DNA of 64,000 bases from positions 8,494,001 through 8,558,000 of the forward strand of contig OX485806.1 of NCBI GenBank assembly GCA_950295325.1, written 5' to 3'. The stretch is from Polytrichum commune (taxonomy: Eukaryota; Streptophyta; Polytrichopsida; Polytrichales; Polytrichaceae). Below the pieces are notes generated by a model that saw nothing but the letters and a program-made list of their open reading frames with translations, made no database searches and had not been told where the DNA came from. Made by a program: the position numbers and the translations under genes. Shown piece after piece: positions 14,342-25,800 of this stretch; the stretch's first letter is position 1; each line of letters opens with the position of its first letter.

Positions 14342-14782
14342 GTAGTTAATACTAAAATCCTTTTCGCCTATGTTATGTATATTTAAAATACATCCATTTT
14401 CACTTGGCAACTTCACTTACCATTGGGAATTTAAAGAGAATTAAGGTTACTAGTGGAGGATGGACATGGTTAGGGTTAGAGTGGCCTCCTGCCTAGTATG
14501 TTGTTAAGCGTCATGCATCATTATTGTCTAGTTTCTTATTAGAGAACTCTTTATTAACACCAAAATATAAAGAGTTTTCAAAAGTTAGTAGGGAATTTAG
14601 ATAAGATGGCAGTTGCTAACTTGGGTAGGCAACACTAGACATCTTTGGACTCCTATTTTAAATGTTCTTGAGAATATTTGTATTTGTTTGGAGTTATAAG
14701 TTATTAATTCATACCATCTATATTGCTTAGACTCGTTGTATATATATTTTAAACTCATATTACTTATATTTTCGTATTCCCT

Positions 14783-14826
14783 CGATAATACGACAACTTT
14801 ATGCCATTTGTCATATTAATGAGAAG
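14783..14826 (+). repeat. Second copy of the CGATAATRCGACA repeat
   Basis: Direct, diverged copy of 14299-14341: CGATAATACGACA, then TTTGTCATATTAATGAGAAG. The pair may be sub-terminal repeats of one non-autonomous element of about 620 bp. Confidence 0.4.
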
Positions 14827-16594
14827 ACCACACCTCGATCATACAACTTTTTTTGTGTTTCCCACACTTGTCTCACTAAAGAGGGAGAACAGTACCTCCA
14901 TAAACTGTCAAACGGCATCATTGCAAATCCTCTTAGCCTTGTCATTAGTGTTTCCACTATTGTCATTACCTAACCACTATTTCCTTTGCTGAGAGTTGCA
15001 TATTTTCCAAATATCCTTCAATATTCAAGGATTCATCATGTGTGTTTAGATATGGCCATGTCCATGTGCTCAGATGTCAAGGTTATTCTCTGAAGCGCCT
15101 GGTGCATTGACATCGACAAGACATGGTTTAACAGTTTTTTGTTTTAAATGCTCAGATGTCACCTTTTTGTGGTTATAGAGGATGTTTCTTTTCTCTCATT
15201 CAGTCTCATAGTATTGTGCAGTTGGTGGTCAAAATTGTGGACTCATTGGTCCAACATTAGGGCTTCCAAATTCTCGGGGAGTTCACTAGACATGTATATA
15301 TGTATACACGTGCATGACAAGGGTATTTATTCAAGGGGTATTTAATTATCCATCCTTAATTTTTTGTACCGTATTATTATATAATTTGCTGATTTCTTGT
15401 TTTTTGAATGACCCTATAATTACTTTTAAATTTGATGAAACTCTAATTTTAAGCTAGGTATGTTCATTGTAATTATTTGCTCCAAAGGGTTTAAGAGCAT
15501 TCAAAGTACTAAGTCATCAAAATCCAAGGCACAACAAGGTTTTACATTAAGAGTGTTCATAAACAGTTTCAAACAACAAAATCAGCCCATGTTCCTCAAT
15601 CAAGTTACACGCATAATTAAACACAACGGTACTGAGTGTCAAATTTTTTTTTAAAACACCAACAATAAAGCAAGCAAAAATAAGGTCCATGCAATAATGT
15701 AGAAGGGTATAGAGTTAATACTACAACATCCTGCTTGAAGTAGACAGACACAAGACCGACCAAAACTCCTCTAATTTATCTTGAGAAATTGTTTCTAGCA
15801 TTTAAAAACACTAGCAAAACTGTTCATAGACTGAATCGACGTAGTTTTTCATCCAAAATCTTCCCGCCTCTAAACACAAAGGACACCATATTTCAAAAAA
15901 AACCTAGGATCCTTAAATCCTACGGTATATTTTTACAAATATTTTAAAAATATGTGTTATTTGTATCGAGCCTATATTATTTATAATACAAATTTTATCA
16001 TACATACTCACCTATATTACTTCTAAGAAAATTCTGAATTTTTCCTTTTGTGAATATAAATTACCCTATATTTTCCCGCACATTGTTTTCTAATATTATC
16101 GCAGTGAACTCCCCCAGTCCAAATTTGCAAGTCCCATTGTTGTCAATAGCAGGACCAATTGATGGTAAAGTGAAGAATAATGGTCTGCCCTTCCACTGAT
16201 ACATTTTTCATATAAAGGCAAGTAGGCTCAATTCTATACAAAATGCCATTTTGAGACCATGGAGCCTTCCAAAGGGGTTGATTAAACCAACACTTTAAGC
16301 TACTGCACGTACATGTGGCTATGTGGTTGATGCAAAATGTAATATAATATAATATAATATTTTAAGCCTCAATCGAATATTTAATGAATACTCAAAGTCA
16401 AAACCACTAGCTTCCTTTAAACCGATCCCTAAGCCCCGTGTATGACAACCTTGCATATGATGAGGACCCCCACCTTCATTGCCTAGAGCCAACACAAGAT
16501 TGCCTAGAACCACTACAACATAGTATTCATAACTAGACCCAAGCTAGATCAAAGCCCAACATGGCCACCTCCATGATCCCACCCGCTTTGGTTG

Positions 16595-16745
16595 TAGCAC
16601 CGTCCCCTTGCATCTTGGGTACTGACCTCCCCCCCCCCTTTTGTAGAACCGTCCCCTTGCAACTCATAACTGACCCCCCCCCCCCTTTGTAGAATTGTCC
16701 CCTTGTAGCCTAGGTATTGACCCCCTTGGCTTTGTGGGTCTACCT
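16595..16745 (+). repeat. Minisatellite with C-runs, about three units of ~49 bp
   Basis: The marker GTCCCCTTG occurs at about 16602, 16651 and 16697. Each unit has TTGTAGMAYYGTCCCCTTG followed by an ACTGACC/C-run segment of variable length. The variable C-runs (about 10-14 nt) suggest replication slippage. Frames across it are repeat artefacts. Confidence 0.6.
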
Positions 16746-17867
16746 CCTTGGCTTTGTGGGCTTGAACCATTCTTCCATGTGAATAGAATGATTAGAATAG
16801 GCATTGACAAGCCACCCTAAACCCACCTTAAACCAACCCGAGATAAAGTAGAGAATGTGTGGAGGCCGGTGTGGTGATGCCACTAATGGCACCTAAACCC
16901 ATTACTCCGTGGACATGAGCACTCATTTTCCATGGGGAACAACTCAAACATAGTATTTGTGAAAATATCACATTCACATGTGACATTTTTTTTCCAAGGC
17001 TGACTTAGTTTTTAGTCTCGTAGAATACACTTGAACTTTAGAAATAGTTGTAGTTGGCAATTTTTTTTGTAGTCGGCTAAGTTGCCTCCAAAGACCAAAG
17101 TTGGCCTTCCTTGTATTCGAGAAAATGAATTATGTAATATTTTTACAAGCCATGTGACGTTTTCACGATTACCATGTTTTCAAGGTAGTGGAATGTTGGT
17201 GATTAGGAGGCGTTTATAAGTGTTGCTTTTGGGTGGGATGTCGGTTTTAGCACCCTCTACCTTAGTACACTTTTTTTGCCTCATGAGTGTTGTGTAGGTA
17301 CATATGAAGTAGATCCTAAACTGTATTGTAGATTTCAGCTTAAACCTACTTCATTTTAGAATTTGTTATGATTTGTGTGTATAATTGAAGTATTTGGCAA
17401 GATCATATTCTATGCTAGTATACCACAAATTTTCAAGTAAAATACACTACTTCACTTTCACTCCGAAAACCGACAATTATGGAAGTAGATTCTAAAAACA
17501 TTATAATCTACTTTTTGGGTTGTAAATAATGTATTTTACAAAAATAAGTATGAAAACATCATGATCCACCTTATTAGTAACCTTAGTATGAATCATTATT
17601 GTTATTTTAAGTTATATAACTAGGGAATGTGGCCACTTGCCCCTCTAAATTGACAGGGTACAACTTTTGTTCACTATACCATGATTTGATACAACAAGTG
17701 GTCCCAACTTTTAAGTGTAGTATTTTCCAATCATATCCAACTAATCGTAGTTTCAATTCTAAGATTTCCTTCTTGAATCCTTCACATATTTGCAAGATTC
17801 AATCCAAGCCATTTGTCAAGTGTTGGGTTGAATTAATTTCAGTTGGGCTTAACACGGCGAATTGGTA
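16746..17867. other. Non-coding region
   Basis: AT-rich sequence without a supported gene or repeat. Confidence 0.5.
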
Positions 17868-18094
17868 ACTACACTGATTATCCCAATTAGTGTGTGTTTA
17901 TTATTGAGAGTTATGCAATGCTATAACTATCTAACGAGAATGCAATAATTTATCAAGCAATGACATTCATGTTTCATAATGTCCAAACAACCTATTGAAC
18001 CTTCATTAGTAAATATTGAACTCTTGAATAAGATGTTATTGCACTCCGTAAATTTGAATAGTAACACGCACTAATTGGGATAATCAATGTAGCT
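17868..18094. mobile_element. MITE with ~28-bp terminal inverted repeats
   Basis: Left end ACTACACTGATTATCCCAA, continuing into TTAGTGTG, is matched in inverted orientation by the right end (about 18065-18094) with only a few mismatches. The roughly 227-bp body has no coding capacity. The sequence just inside the right end is homologous to the repeats at 564-629 and 1381-1446, so this is one member of a dispersed family. Flanks do not show an unambiguous target duplication; TTA/TAA is possible. Confidence 0.7.
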
Positions 18095-18599
18095 AAGATC
18101 CAATATGTTGTATTGATTTGTAAACACCCCATCCTTTGGAATGTCAATTTGTTCTCTTTCACCTGAGCTCAAGTTTTAATTCAATTTGTGCCTTCTACCC
18201 TCAATGAAATGAAATAAATTTTAGAATCCAGGAAGCTGAAAGGCTTATGGGTGAGAAAGGCGATTAAGAGAGTAAGATTAAAGTGTGCACACATTTTTTC
18301 TCTACAACCAACCCCTCTTGATGCTATGTATATTGACAACCACCTTCATTCAAAGCAAGTGTCCTCATTTCTTGCTAACCATCTTATTCTCAAAAAAATC
18401 TTACACATAAAGATATACAATTCCATCCACCCCCCACTAAATGACCACACATCACACAAACCAAATAACTAGCCACAAAATCATACGAATCAAAAGCCTC
18501 ACATTGACTCCTAATGATTAGCACACCTATGAGAATTCGACAAAGAGCCACTATGTTATGTATTTGGTTTGTTTGTCATTTACATAGTTTTTACAATGA

Positions 18600-19932
18600 A
18601 GCAAAAGTGCCACTAGTACGGCTTTATGCAACATACACTAATGGCCTTGTGCACATCCATCAAATGCTCTGACCAACAATCCCATTCCACATTTCAAACT
18701 CCACCAAAAGAAATTTACAACGTAAACCTATACACCACTCTACCATACAACCCACATACATTTCATACACACAACACCAGTTCAAACAACCACCCACGCT
18801 TCCAACAAAACCCGTCATCAAAGCAATACTCTTGATCATATTTCTTCTCTCTTACATACAACTACACACACCAAAAAAACCACACCCAAGCAAAGCTAAC
18901 ACACATCAACAACACACTCAACCATCATTAGCTCCCCCATATGCACATACACAACAACCCACAACACAAGCCCCACACTCTACCACACCAAAACACTACA
19001 AAACCATCCCCCCACCCAAATCTCCACAATATTCGAACTCCACCATAAATCACACTCCCAACCGCTCTCACCACATACATACCAATTAAACTGTAATATA
19101 AACACCCCCAATACACTCCACAAGTAATCCACATCATGAATCCGAGTACATTCAAACTACTTGGTGGTGACATCCAGCCAAACCCCGGACCACTTACACA
19201 CATCCTTAAAGACCTCCCAAAAAAATATACACAAAGAAAAAACAACACTCTACGACTAAAACCACATTATCTATACCTTGAAGATATTTTCAAACCATAC
19301 TTATCACCCAACACAAACACCAACAATAACGATCAACAATCGCATCTCAAAAAACATAGCTCCCTCCTATTGAAGTACCCACCCCAACCTCAACCGCCAA
19401 TGCATAATGAAAGAACATTACCTCGACTTCAAGTCCCTTCGGGCTTCCACAACCCACCACCAACCAATAATAACCACCAAGGCTACAACATATATCATGA
19501 ACAACTCCTTCATAGGCTCACATCAATGGCTCATTCTACTTGTTTTGTGTAATATCTATATTAATAAAGAGCTCAAGCTTCTTCTATGGATTGTTGTCAT
19601 ATTTCCAAAATGTATGCTAACAAAAAAATACAAATACCTACACCTACACAAAAAACACATGTATCTAACCTCCATCCCAAACCCAATAAAGTACTTCACA
19701 AACATATCCACCTCAAATGCATAATACAAACCCTTATACTAATACATCTTTTTCACACCTTACACAAACATCCAACAACCACAAAGATCCTCAACAACAC
19801 CACCACCCAATGGGAGACACACATCATGGAAATACCACATATCACCAAGATCGCCCCGACATTTTCACACCCACCATCACACCATCCAAAGGCAAACTCC
19901 ATATACATACAAAACCCACCTAATATACTTAT
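18600..19932 (+). mobile_element. C/A-rich retroelement-like 5' fragment
   Basis: The + strand is strikingly poor in G and rich in C and A, giving Pro/Thr/His/Asn-rich frames with repeated frame changes. This matches the coding strand of the RNase H-containing fragments at 38427-41760 (minus) and the fragment at 37512-38110 (plus), so these are probably pieces of one element family. It carries a 2A-like motif (see 19136-19552) of the kind found in non-LTR retrotransposon ORFs. No reverse transcriptase or endonuclease is recognisable. It ends at an exact 20-mer found inverted at 37492. Confidence 0.5.
19136..19552 (+). pseudogene. ORF fragment with 2A-like GDIQPNPGP motif
   Basis: A 138-codon frame starting at ATG 19136. 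Residues 9-20 read LLGGDIQPNPGP (codons about 19160-19195). 2A-type ribosome-skipping sequences follow D-[VI]-E-X-N-P-G-P after a Leu-rich stretch. Here the Glu is Gln but the N-P-G-P core and upstream LLGGD are kept. Such motifs are known near the N-terminus of several non-LTR retrotransposon proteins. Downstream the frame is Pro/His/Asn-rich and soon runs into stops, while neighbouring frames continue with similar composition. That points to a frameshifted relic. Function is inferred from the motif only. Confidence 0.5.
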
Positions 19933-19952
19933 AACACTATATTCGTTAAATT
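19933..19952 (+). repeat. 20-mer inverted relative to 37492-37511
   Basis: AACACTATATTCGTTAAATT here is the exact reverse complement of 37492-37511. Here it closes a C/A-rich block; there it opens one. It may be a terminal inverted repeat of the C/A-rich element family. Confidence 0.5.
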
Positions 19953-20084
19953 GAGACTTTTTGGGCATTTTGAGACATTCACAGAAATAAGAACAAGGAT
20001 AAATGGAACACATATTGGTGAAAGTTGTAAGATGCGAACACTTTGAAGCGGGTGTTTAGACCAAGAACCCCATTAATAACTCAT

Positions 20085-20405
20085 ATTTGTGATGGTATAG
20101 GGTGGGCAATCGAAACCTTAGACCAAATTGAAGGGGACATCTTAAAACATTCATATTAATGCACACAAAATATGAGAGCTTGTATGAATATGGTTTAGGT
20201 AGGGCAATCCAAACCATAGATCTTATTGAAGGGAAAATCTTAAAACATTCATATTAATGCACACAAAATATGAGAGCTTGTATGAATATGGTTTAGGTAG
20301 GGCACTCCAAACCATAGATCTTATTGAAGGGGAAATCTTAAAACATTCATATTAATGCACACAATAAGGCACTCCAAACCTTAGACCATATTGAAGGCAA
20401 AATCA
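20085..20405 (+). repeat. 98-bp tandem repeat, about three copies
   Basis: CTTAAAACATTCATATTAAT begins at 20141, 20239 and 20337, an exact 98-bp period. Units also share TATGAGAGCTTGTATGAATA and AGATCTTATTGAAGG. A degenerate partial unit precedes the array and a shortened one ends it. No coding potential. Confidence 0.85.
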
Positions 20406-20551
20406 TGTGACACTTATATTATTGCAAAAAAAAAAACATACAAAGTATGGCACGTAAAATGCATAGCATGCTAACACCACACATCCATTGGATAGTGCGA
20501 CCCAAAATCATATTGCCTATGGTCCAAAACCCTACGCCTACTATGGCCTAT

Positions 20552-21355
20552 CTAGCCTCGAAGACTGCCTCTATCTCTTTTGCTTTTTTTTTCTTTTGCC
20601 TCTTTTGCTTTTGCCTCTTTTTCTTTTGCTGCGGCTTCTTTTGCTCGCATTGCTTCAACATTCCTGAAAATCTCCGCCCCGCGACTATAGCCATTCTTGG
20701 GGTGACCGCCATCAATAACACATTTTGGATTCCGTCGGCCGCCCGAATTATACGACGAAGAATTCGAATACGATGAAGTGGACTGTCTTGCATTTCTGGT
20801 CATGGAGTAGAAACGCTCCAACTCGACGGACATACTAGCCCGCATAGGTTTACGGGTGGGAGCAACCTGCAACGCGTGAATGCAAGAACACACGTGTTAG
20901 TTTAGGGAGGAAGACCCAAACGTGTCACATGTTCATTTTTTAAGTGCGGGATGATTGTAATGCGCGGTTAACCATGTTTTGGGGGGGGGGGGGGGGTTCA
21001 CCTTGTCACCGGGGGCGTTCCCGTCGGAGTTGGCGAGGAGGGGCAATACGTCCCGCAAAGGAATAGGAAGGGTTCCACTCTTCGTTGGCCGAGCGTCCAT
21101 CCGCAACCGCCATTGAGGTGTAATACTGCCGCCGGGCCGAGAGGGGGATGTCCGGACGCATTTGCGATTTATGCCCTTGAGCGGCGACGGGGACGCATAT
21201 CGCCGGAAGATTTGCTTGGGTGGGGGGCTATCGACGACGCCGGCGTCAAGAGGCTCCTTGGAGTAGTCAATGGTTGACGCGGCGTCGTAAACGGTCTCGT
21301 AGAAGAAGCTCCCCAAGTCTGACTCGCTGACGATGTCAATCGAGGGCTCCAAACG
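20552..21355 (-). CDS. Two 3' exons: unidentified Ser/Lys/Glu-rich tail
   Basis: Exon 21355-21002 follows an acceptor (TTTGCGCCAG) and ends at GACAAG|GTGAAC. Exon 20866-20552 follows GCGTTGCAG and ends in a stop. Both junctions are phase 0 and in frame. The first exon begins RLEPSIDIVSESDLGSFFY and is acidic then Pro/Arg-rich. The second is Ser/Asn-rich and ends in a highly charged AKEAAAKEKEAKAKEAK-type helix of ~35 residues. I recognise no family. They lie directly downstream of the phosphatase-like exon at 21527-22372, but that exon ends in a TGA before any good donor. These may be its 3' part (if the TGA is decay) or a separate gene whose start is missing. The intervening intron holds a (GC)n(AC)n microsatellite. 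Confidence 0.5.
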
Positions 21356-21454
21356 CTGGCGCAAAAAAGGAAACAAAACAAAACCCAAGGGAGGAGGGTT
21401 TGATAGAGCGCGTGAAAATCAAGATACATATGAAGCATATATATTACACAAAAT

Positions 21455-21515
21455 GAACGGGCGCGCGCGCGCGCACACACACACACACACACATACATAC
21501 ATACACATACAAACA
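21455..21515 (+). repeat. (GC)n(AC)n(ACAT)n microsatellite
   Basis: Alternating GC, AC and ACAT/ACATAC dinucleotide-type tract in non-coding DNA between the phosphatase-like exon and the next exon. It is a purine-pyrimidine alternating, Z-DNA-prone sequence. Cys/Val-rich frames across it are artefacts. Confidence 0.85.
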
Positions 21516-21526
21516 CACGTAGTGTC

Positions 21527-22372
21527 TCAAATGAGCTTGTTAAATTTCGCGTGAGATAACAACTCTCTGTACAAATGGTCTCGTGGATCCAAGTATCTCT
21601 CGTCTATGGGATTATTCCTAACAAAATTGTTTACGGGCAGTCCGCTTCCGCAGAGCGCCTGGAGGTATTTACCAAGGTCTAACAAAAATCGATCCCGGAC
21701 CTTCTCGACCGTCCATATAGGGCAAACTATGAGGTTGGCCGTCGGGTTCAACATGTTCTTTGCGGCGCTGTCGTCCACCATGAGCGTGTTCACGCGGGTG
21801 GGGCGGACGTCGTAGGGGACGCCTACCAAGGACGGACGCTGGTCCCAAAAAATGGGCTTCAAGACCTTGAGATATTGGGGGGAAGCGGGGTTGTTTGGTT
21901 TTTTGACGACTTTGCCGTCCTGTGTGTACAATATTCTACAGGCTTCCTGTGCTAGGACCATGCAGGGGGGCTCGATGCCCTTGAAGATGAACTCCACGAC
22001 GGCATTGGTGTTCTCGGCCTTCATGGAGCTCCAAACGACCACCCACCATCGTTGTTGGGCGATCTGGAGGAAGGTCCGAAGCCACGGGCGGAGGTGAACT
22101 AGCTTGCTCTTTATGAACATGGGCGGCCCGTCGTAATTCGCGTCCTCGGGCTTGCAAAAGGGCACCGTGGGGGTCCTAGGGCAATGAACGCATTGGACGA
22201 GGACCCCGTTCAGGTCTAACACCAGGAATCGTTTCTTCGGCCGCGGGGCTGGGGCGGATAAAATCGGGGGCGCCGCCGCGCTGCCCTCTCCGCTCCTTGG
22301 AGAAGAGCGTCGGGGAGCCGTTACGCTATGCTCCGAGCCCTGCGGATACGATCGAGAGAAAACGGTGGGCGA
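21527..22372 (-). CDS. FCP1/NIF-type HAD phosphatase-like domain exon
   Basis: One open exon of ~280 codons after an acceptor-like CATAAG at 22373. There is no ATG in its first ~45 codons, so an upstream exon is expected. A Pro/Arg/Ser-rich linker leads to FLVLDLNGVL, the HAD motif I in the DxNGxL form seen in plant NIF-like proteins. VVVWSSMKAENTNAVV (motif II region) and NTLMVDDSAAKNMLNP (motif IV with the paired Asp) follow in the right order and spacing. This fold dephosphorylates phospho-Ser/Thr, classically the RNA polymerase II CTD, but substrate is unknown here. The first Asp and the DD pair are present, so activity is possible. It lies downstream of, and on the same strand as, the ParB/MTase-like gene. 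The frame ends at TGA 21527-21529. Confidence 0.75.
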   Translation of the reverse strand, partial: SPTVFSRSYPQGSEHSVTAPRRSSPRSGEGSAAAPPILSAPAPRPKKRFLVLDLNGVLVQCVHCPRTPTVPFCKPEDANYDGPPMFIKSKLVHLRPWLRTFLQIAQQRWWVVVWSSMKAENTNAVVEFIFKGIEPPCMVLAQEACRILYTQDGKVVKKPNNPASPQYLKVLKPIFWDQRPSLVGVPYDVRPTRVNTLMVDDSAAKNMLNPTANLIVCPIWTVEKVRDRFLLDLGKYLQALCGSGLPVNNFVRNNPIDERYLDPRDHLYRELLSHAKFNKLI

Positions 22373-22440
22373 CTTATGTCATGCTATGTCCAAACGAAGC
22401 ATTAAAGAAACGAGTGTTCTCGGTGCAAACACAAAACCAT

Positions 22441-22446
22441 TTTATT
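22441..22446 (-). terminator. Possible polyadenylation signal of the ParB/MTase-like gene
   Basis: AATAAA on the minus strand lies ~410 bases beyond the last recognised exon base (22853) and ~70 bases before the phosphatase-like exon. It would separate the two genes. It is a short motif in AT-rich DNA, so support is contextual. Confidence 0.35.
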
Positions 22447-22810
22447 CATTTTGGAGGGGGTGCAACAAGGGACACAAGAGAGGCAAGAGCATACAACATA
22501 CATTCAAACACAAGATACAAGTATATAGGAGTAAAAAATGGCGATTATATTGTATACAATGCTCTATGTACATCTTGATTGGGGGGAGCCGCGTTGAACG
22601 ATGCGTTCAAACTAGCCTACTTCTACATCTAGCAAAAATTGAAGAGACGGGCCGCCGTGATGAAGACTTCGTCGCAAGCCGGGGGGTATGTGGACGAACG
22701 AATGGTCGGGGGGATGTGGCGAAGGGCGCGAGTGCCGGGGGGGCGACGTGTGCGTGAGTTTAGGGTAGCTAGGGGACACGACCAAGGCAAGAAGACAAAG
22801 ACCCAGGGAT

Positions 22811-22830
22811 TTTGGGTCGACCGACCCAAA
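22811..22830. repeat. Palindrome TTTGGGTCG-AC-CGACCCAAA in the last intron/3' region
   Basis: A 20-bp copy of the dispersed palindrome (arms TTTGGGTCG and CGACCCAAA, two variable central bases). It lies 21 bases after the 5' splice site at 22852 of the ParB/MTase-like gene. Confidence 0.95.
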
Positions 22831-22852
22831 CTGAGTGGGGTCAGTGCATTAC

Positions 22853-25800
22853 CTCGCCTTGGTTGTGCCTTGACGACGTGGATGCCGTCACCGCGTGCGC
22901 TGCCCCACCTCTGTCACCGCCGCCTCCGACGACGACTTCAGCCTCAACCTGCTCATGCAAAGGCTGACTGTCAGGCCTTTGTCCCAACCCAACCTCCGCA
23001 TGCGCATCATGCATTGGTTCATCGACTGGGTTAGGAGTAGAGGTATCACCAGGCCCTTGCGGGCCTTCAACATCTAACATGGGCTCGTCCACCGGGGTCT
23101 GATCGGGGACGGGGTTTGGGTCGGCCGACCCAAACCCTGCTGCTTGGCGAGCGTCGTTCTGGGACGTTGCAACGTCGGCACTGTTTGGGTCGGACGACCC
23201 AAACATGTGGGGGTCGTCCCGCTGGTGGTGTGGGGGCAAGAGGATGGGAGGCCGGAGCAGCGGGGGTGCCAATGAGCTGGAAGCTCCGGGGACGCGCCAA
23301 AGGTTGGGGTCGTCCACCTGCTGGACGGGCGCGTAAGGGCGGGCGTGAGGCTGCAGCATATGCCCGAAGCTGAAGGACTGCTGCGGCGTGGGCCGCGGGC
23401 CGATATCCTGGGGAGGGAAGCCTGGGGGCAAGTGAGGAAATGAACTCGGGGGAGCCATCACCAATCCCTGCGCTAGCATGCCCTGGATCACTTGCGTGAT
23501 CAGGTCCGCTTGGGACGGAGGTTGGGCCATCGCCCTTTGCCGCTCCTGCTCCAAGAGGAGAGCCCTCAACTCCGCGACTTCGTTGCGACCGAGGGCTCCT
23601 CGGCGGCAGCCTTCTCCAATCGGATGCGCTGCTCCTCGTCCCGGAGCATTTTGGTGTTGGCCTCTTCCACGGTGAGGACCTCCGGTTTCACCCTCACCAT
23701 CCTGGCGAACGCTGTGGGGGAGGCAGGATCCGACCTCAGCCTCTTCGCGAGCTCCATGTCGTCCTCGTCTTCGGAGCTTATGGCGATCGTCTCCTCCACC
23801 GCATAGTCCCCGTACAGCTTCTTGCCCTTCAGCATTCGCCGCTCCCTGAAGGTGGCCGTCGCGTCCCTCGAATACATGTCCTCCGCGTCGGCCACCGTGA
23901 GGACGGGCACTAGCTTGCTCTGCGGCGTGGCAGCCCGCATGGCCTTCTTCCTCTGAGGGGCCTCGGATTCTTGAGTGAATCCTGTTGCCCCTTCCTCCAC
24001 CTCTCCTTCCACTTTCTCCTCCTCCTCCTCTTCCTCTTCCTCCTCCGCAACCTCGCCACCTGCCTCCACGGACGGATTGCCCGGATGCAATCCGATGAGG
24101 GGTTCTGGCAATTGAACGGGGGCCCACATGGCGAATTCGCCTGGGTTGATTCGCCTGGCCATATCCAACGGGTTCTCGCCCCCGTCGACGATCTCTTCGA
24201 CGTAGGATCCGGGTATCCAGTCGAGGATGTCCATTCTCTTTGCCAGTGCCTTCTGGGTCCTGTAGAATTGAACATCGGCATCCTCCACATAGGAGTAGAT
24301 GTTCAACCCAGACATCTGCACAATCCAAATCAATAGTATTAGTATCACAAATGAAGAATAAGAAAAAATAACATCCAAAACAAAACAAGAATACTTAGTT
24401 TGGGTCGCTCGACCCAAACCAAGCATGCCCATAGTTTGGGTCGCTCAACCCAAACCACGCATATAGATCCACGAGGTAAGTTTCTTACCATTGCTGCAAA
24501 AACCGGTTTGGAGCCCCCGAAGACGTTGAAGATGAAGTCCCCCCTCTTCGTGAGGGTCCTCATCATCCGCAGGTAAAAATCCATCCGCAGCTCATCCGCG
24601 GGGTAGTTGGCGTACTTCGCCTCGTCGTACAAGCTCCTGTTGGTGCCCAACCCTTCTGGGACTTGGAAAAGCTTTTCCATCCGGGCTATAGGATGGTTTG
24701 GCACCTTCAGCAGCTCAGCTTTGTACACGAAGTACAAGCACAGCACACAGACTATCTTCGTCTTCTTGTCTTTCAATGAGCTGTACGCCCCCTCCGCCGG
24801 TGCAGCAACGTAATGAGATTTTGAGACGGCGTACTTTGGTTGCAATTTACGCACGATCTCGTACACCTGCTCCGCCCTCCTGTCCTCGACAATCCACAAC
24901 CTGACGTCGACCTCCCTGAATTTGGGGCTAGCGTAGTCCACGAACTTGGTGAAGAACGGCTCGTAAAACGGGGTGCTCATTGTCCCCTCGAATGAGGCTC
25001 CAGGAATGTTCCTGAAGTCTATCATTCCGAAGGGGAAGCGGTCCCCGGCTGCAGTCCTGATCGCCTTCCTGGCATCAGAGCCCGGCCAACCTTGGATCTT
25101 GAAAGGCTCGAGGGAGACCAAGTTGAAGTGAGCTTCGCCCTCGAACCTGACGATCTTCTTCTCCTTTATAAAGTTGGAGAAGGCACGCGCGGAGTGTTCG
25201 GGAAGCGCCCGGTTCCTCCCCCCCTTCACGAGCTTGGACCTGAGGAAATCGTCTCCCGCCTCCCTCATGAGTGCCGCCATGGACGCACTGGTGAACTTGT
25301 ACTCGGCTTTGAATGCCCTCCAGTGCGCCTCGTCAACCTCTCCGTCCACGATGAGCTTCTTCTCGGGCACCAGCTTGTGCAGCTCTTGGACGATGGTTGT
25401 CTTCTTCTTCCTGTTCTCCGTCCATTCCTTCAAGGTGTAGCATGAAGGGACGAAGATCTTTGGCTTCGTGAAGACGATCTTCGGGTGAACCCAGCATCTC
25501 TTCGCCGTTGGCTCCACGTGGAGGATGTGGGACGCCACCTTTCCCACCTCTGTCTCCGAGAGACCTTGAAGAGCTCTGAAGAACTCCCTCACCAGTGGCT
25601 TCATTTGCTTGAAGCGCGCAGTTTGGTCGTACAGAATGCCGGTGTCGGGATCGATGAGGTCTCCCGTCTCGTGTTTTTCGAAGACAATCTTTCATTTTGT
25701 TCACACGGAGTCGAACGCTGTGATCAAGTAGATTTCTCCTCTTAGCTCGTTATATTTTTTTTGCTTGTGGCTAGCATTGTCAATAGAGGAGAATTTATTG

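Larger units (their letters stand above)
13712..16594. other. Non-coding AT-rich region
   Basis: No supported gene. It contains two diverged direct copies (14299-14341 and 14783-14826) listed separately. The rest is AT-rich sequence without recognisable features, apart from short frames of no coding character. Confidence 0.5.

Noticed and set aside
20548..20793. Lys/Gln-rich frames around 20550-20790
   Set aside because: Only the frame in phase with the upstream exon is kept; the others are shadows of the AAGAG-rich charged helix.
20982..20997. Long G/C homopolymer runs (also ~8284, ~16630, ~16678, ~38047, ~38384) as functional G-quadruplexes
   Set aside because: Single uninterrupted runs of 10-17 bases are common slippage or assembly artefacts and show no consistent position relative to genes.
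23600..24388. N-terminal half of the long minus-strand frame 24388-22841
   Set aside because: It is the wrong frame there (Arg/Gly-rich shadow). The overlapping frame with the EDADVQFYRT and acidic sequence continues from the upstream exon in phase. Only the part after ~23600 is likely real.
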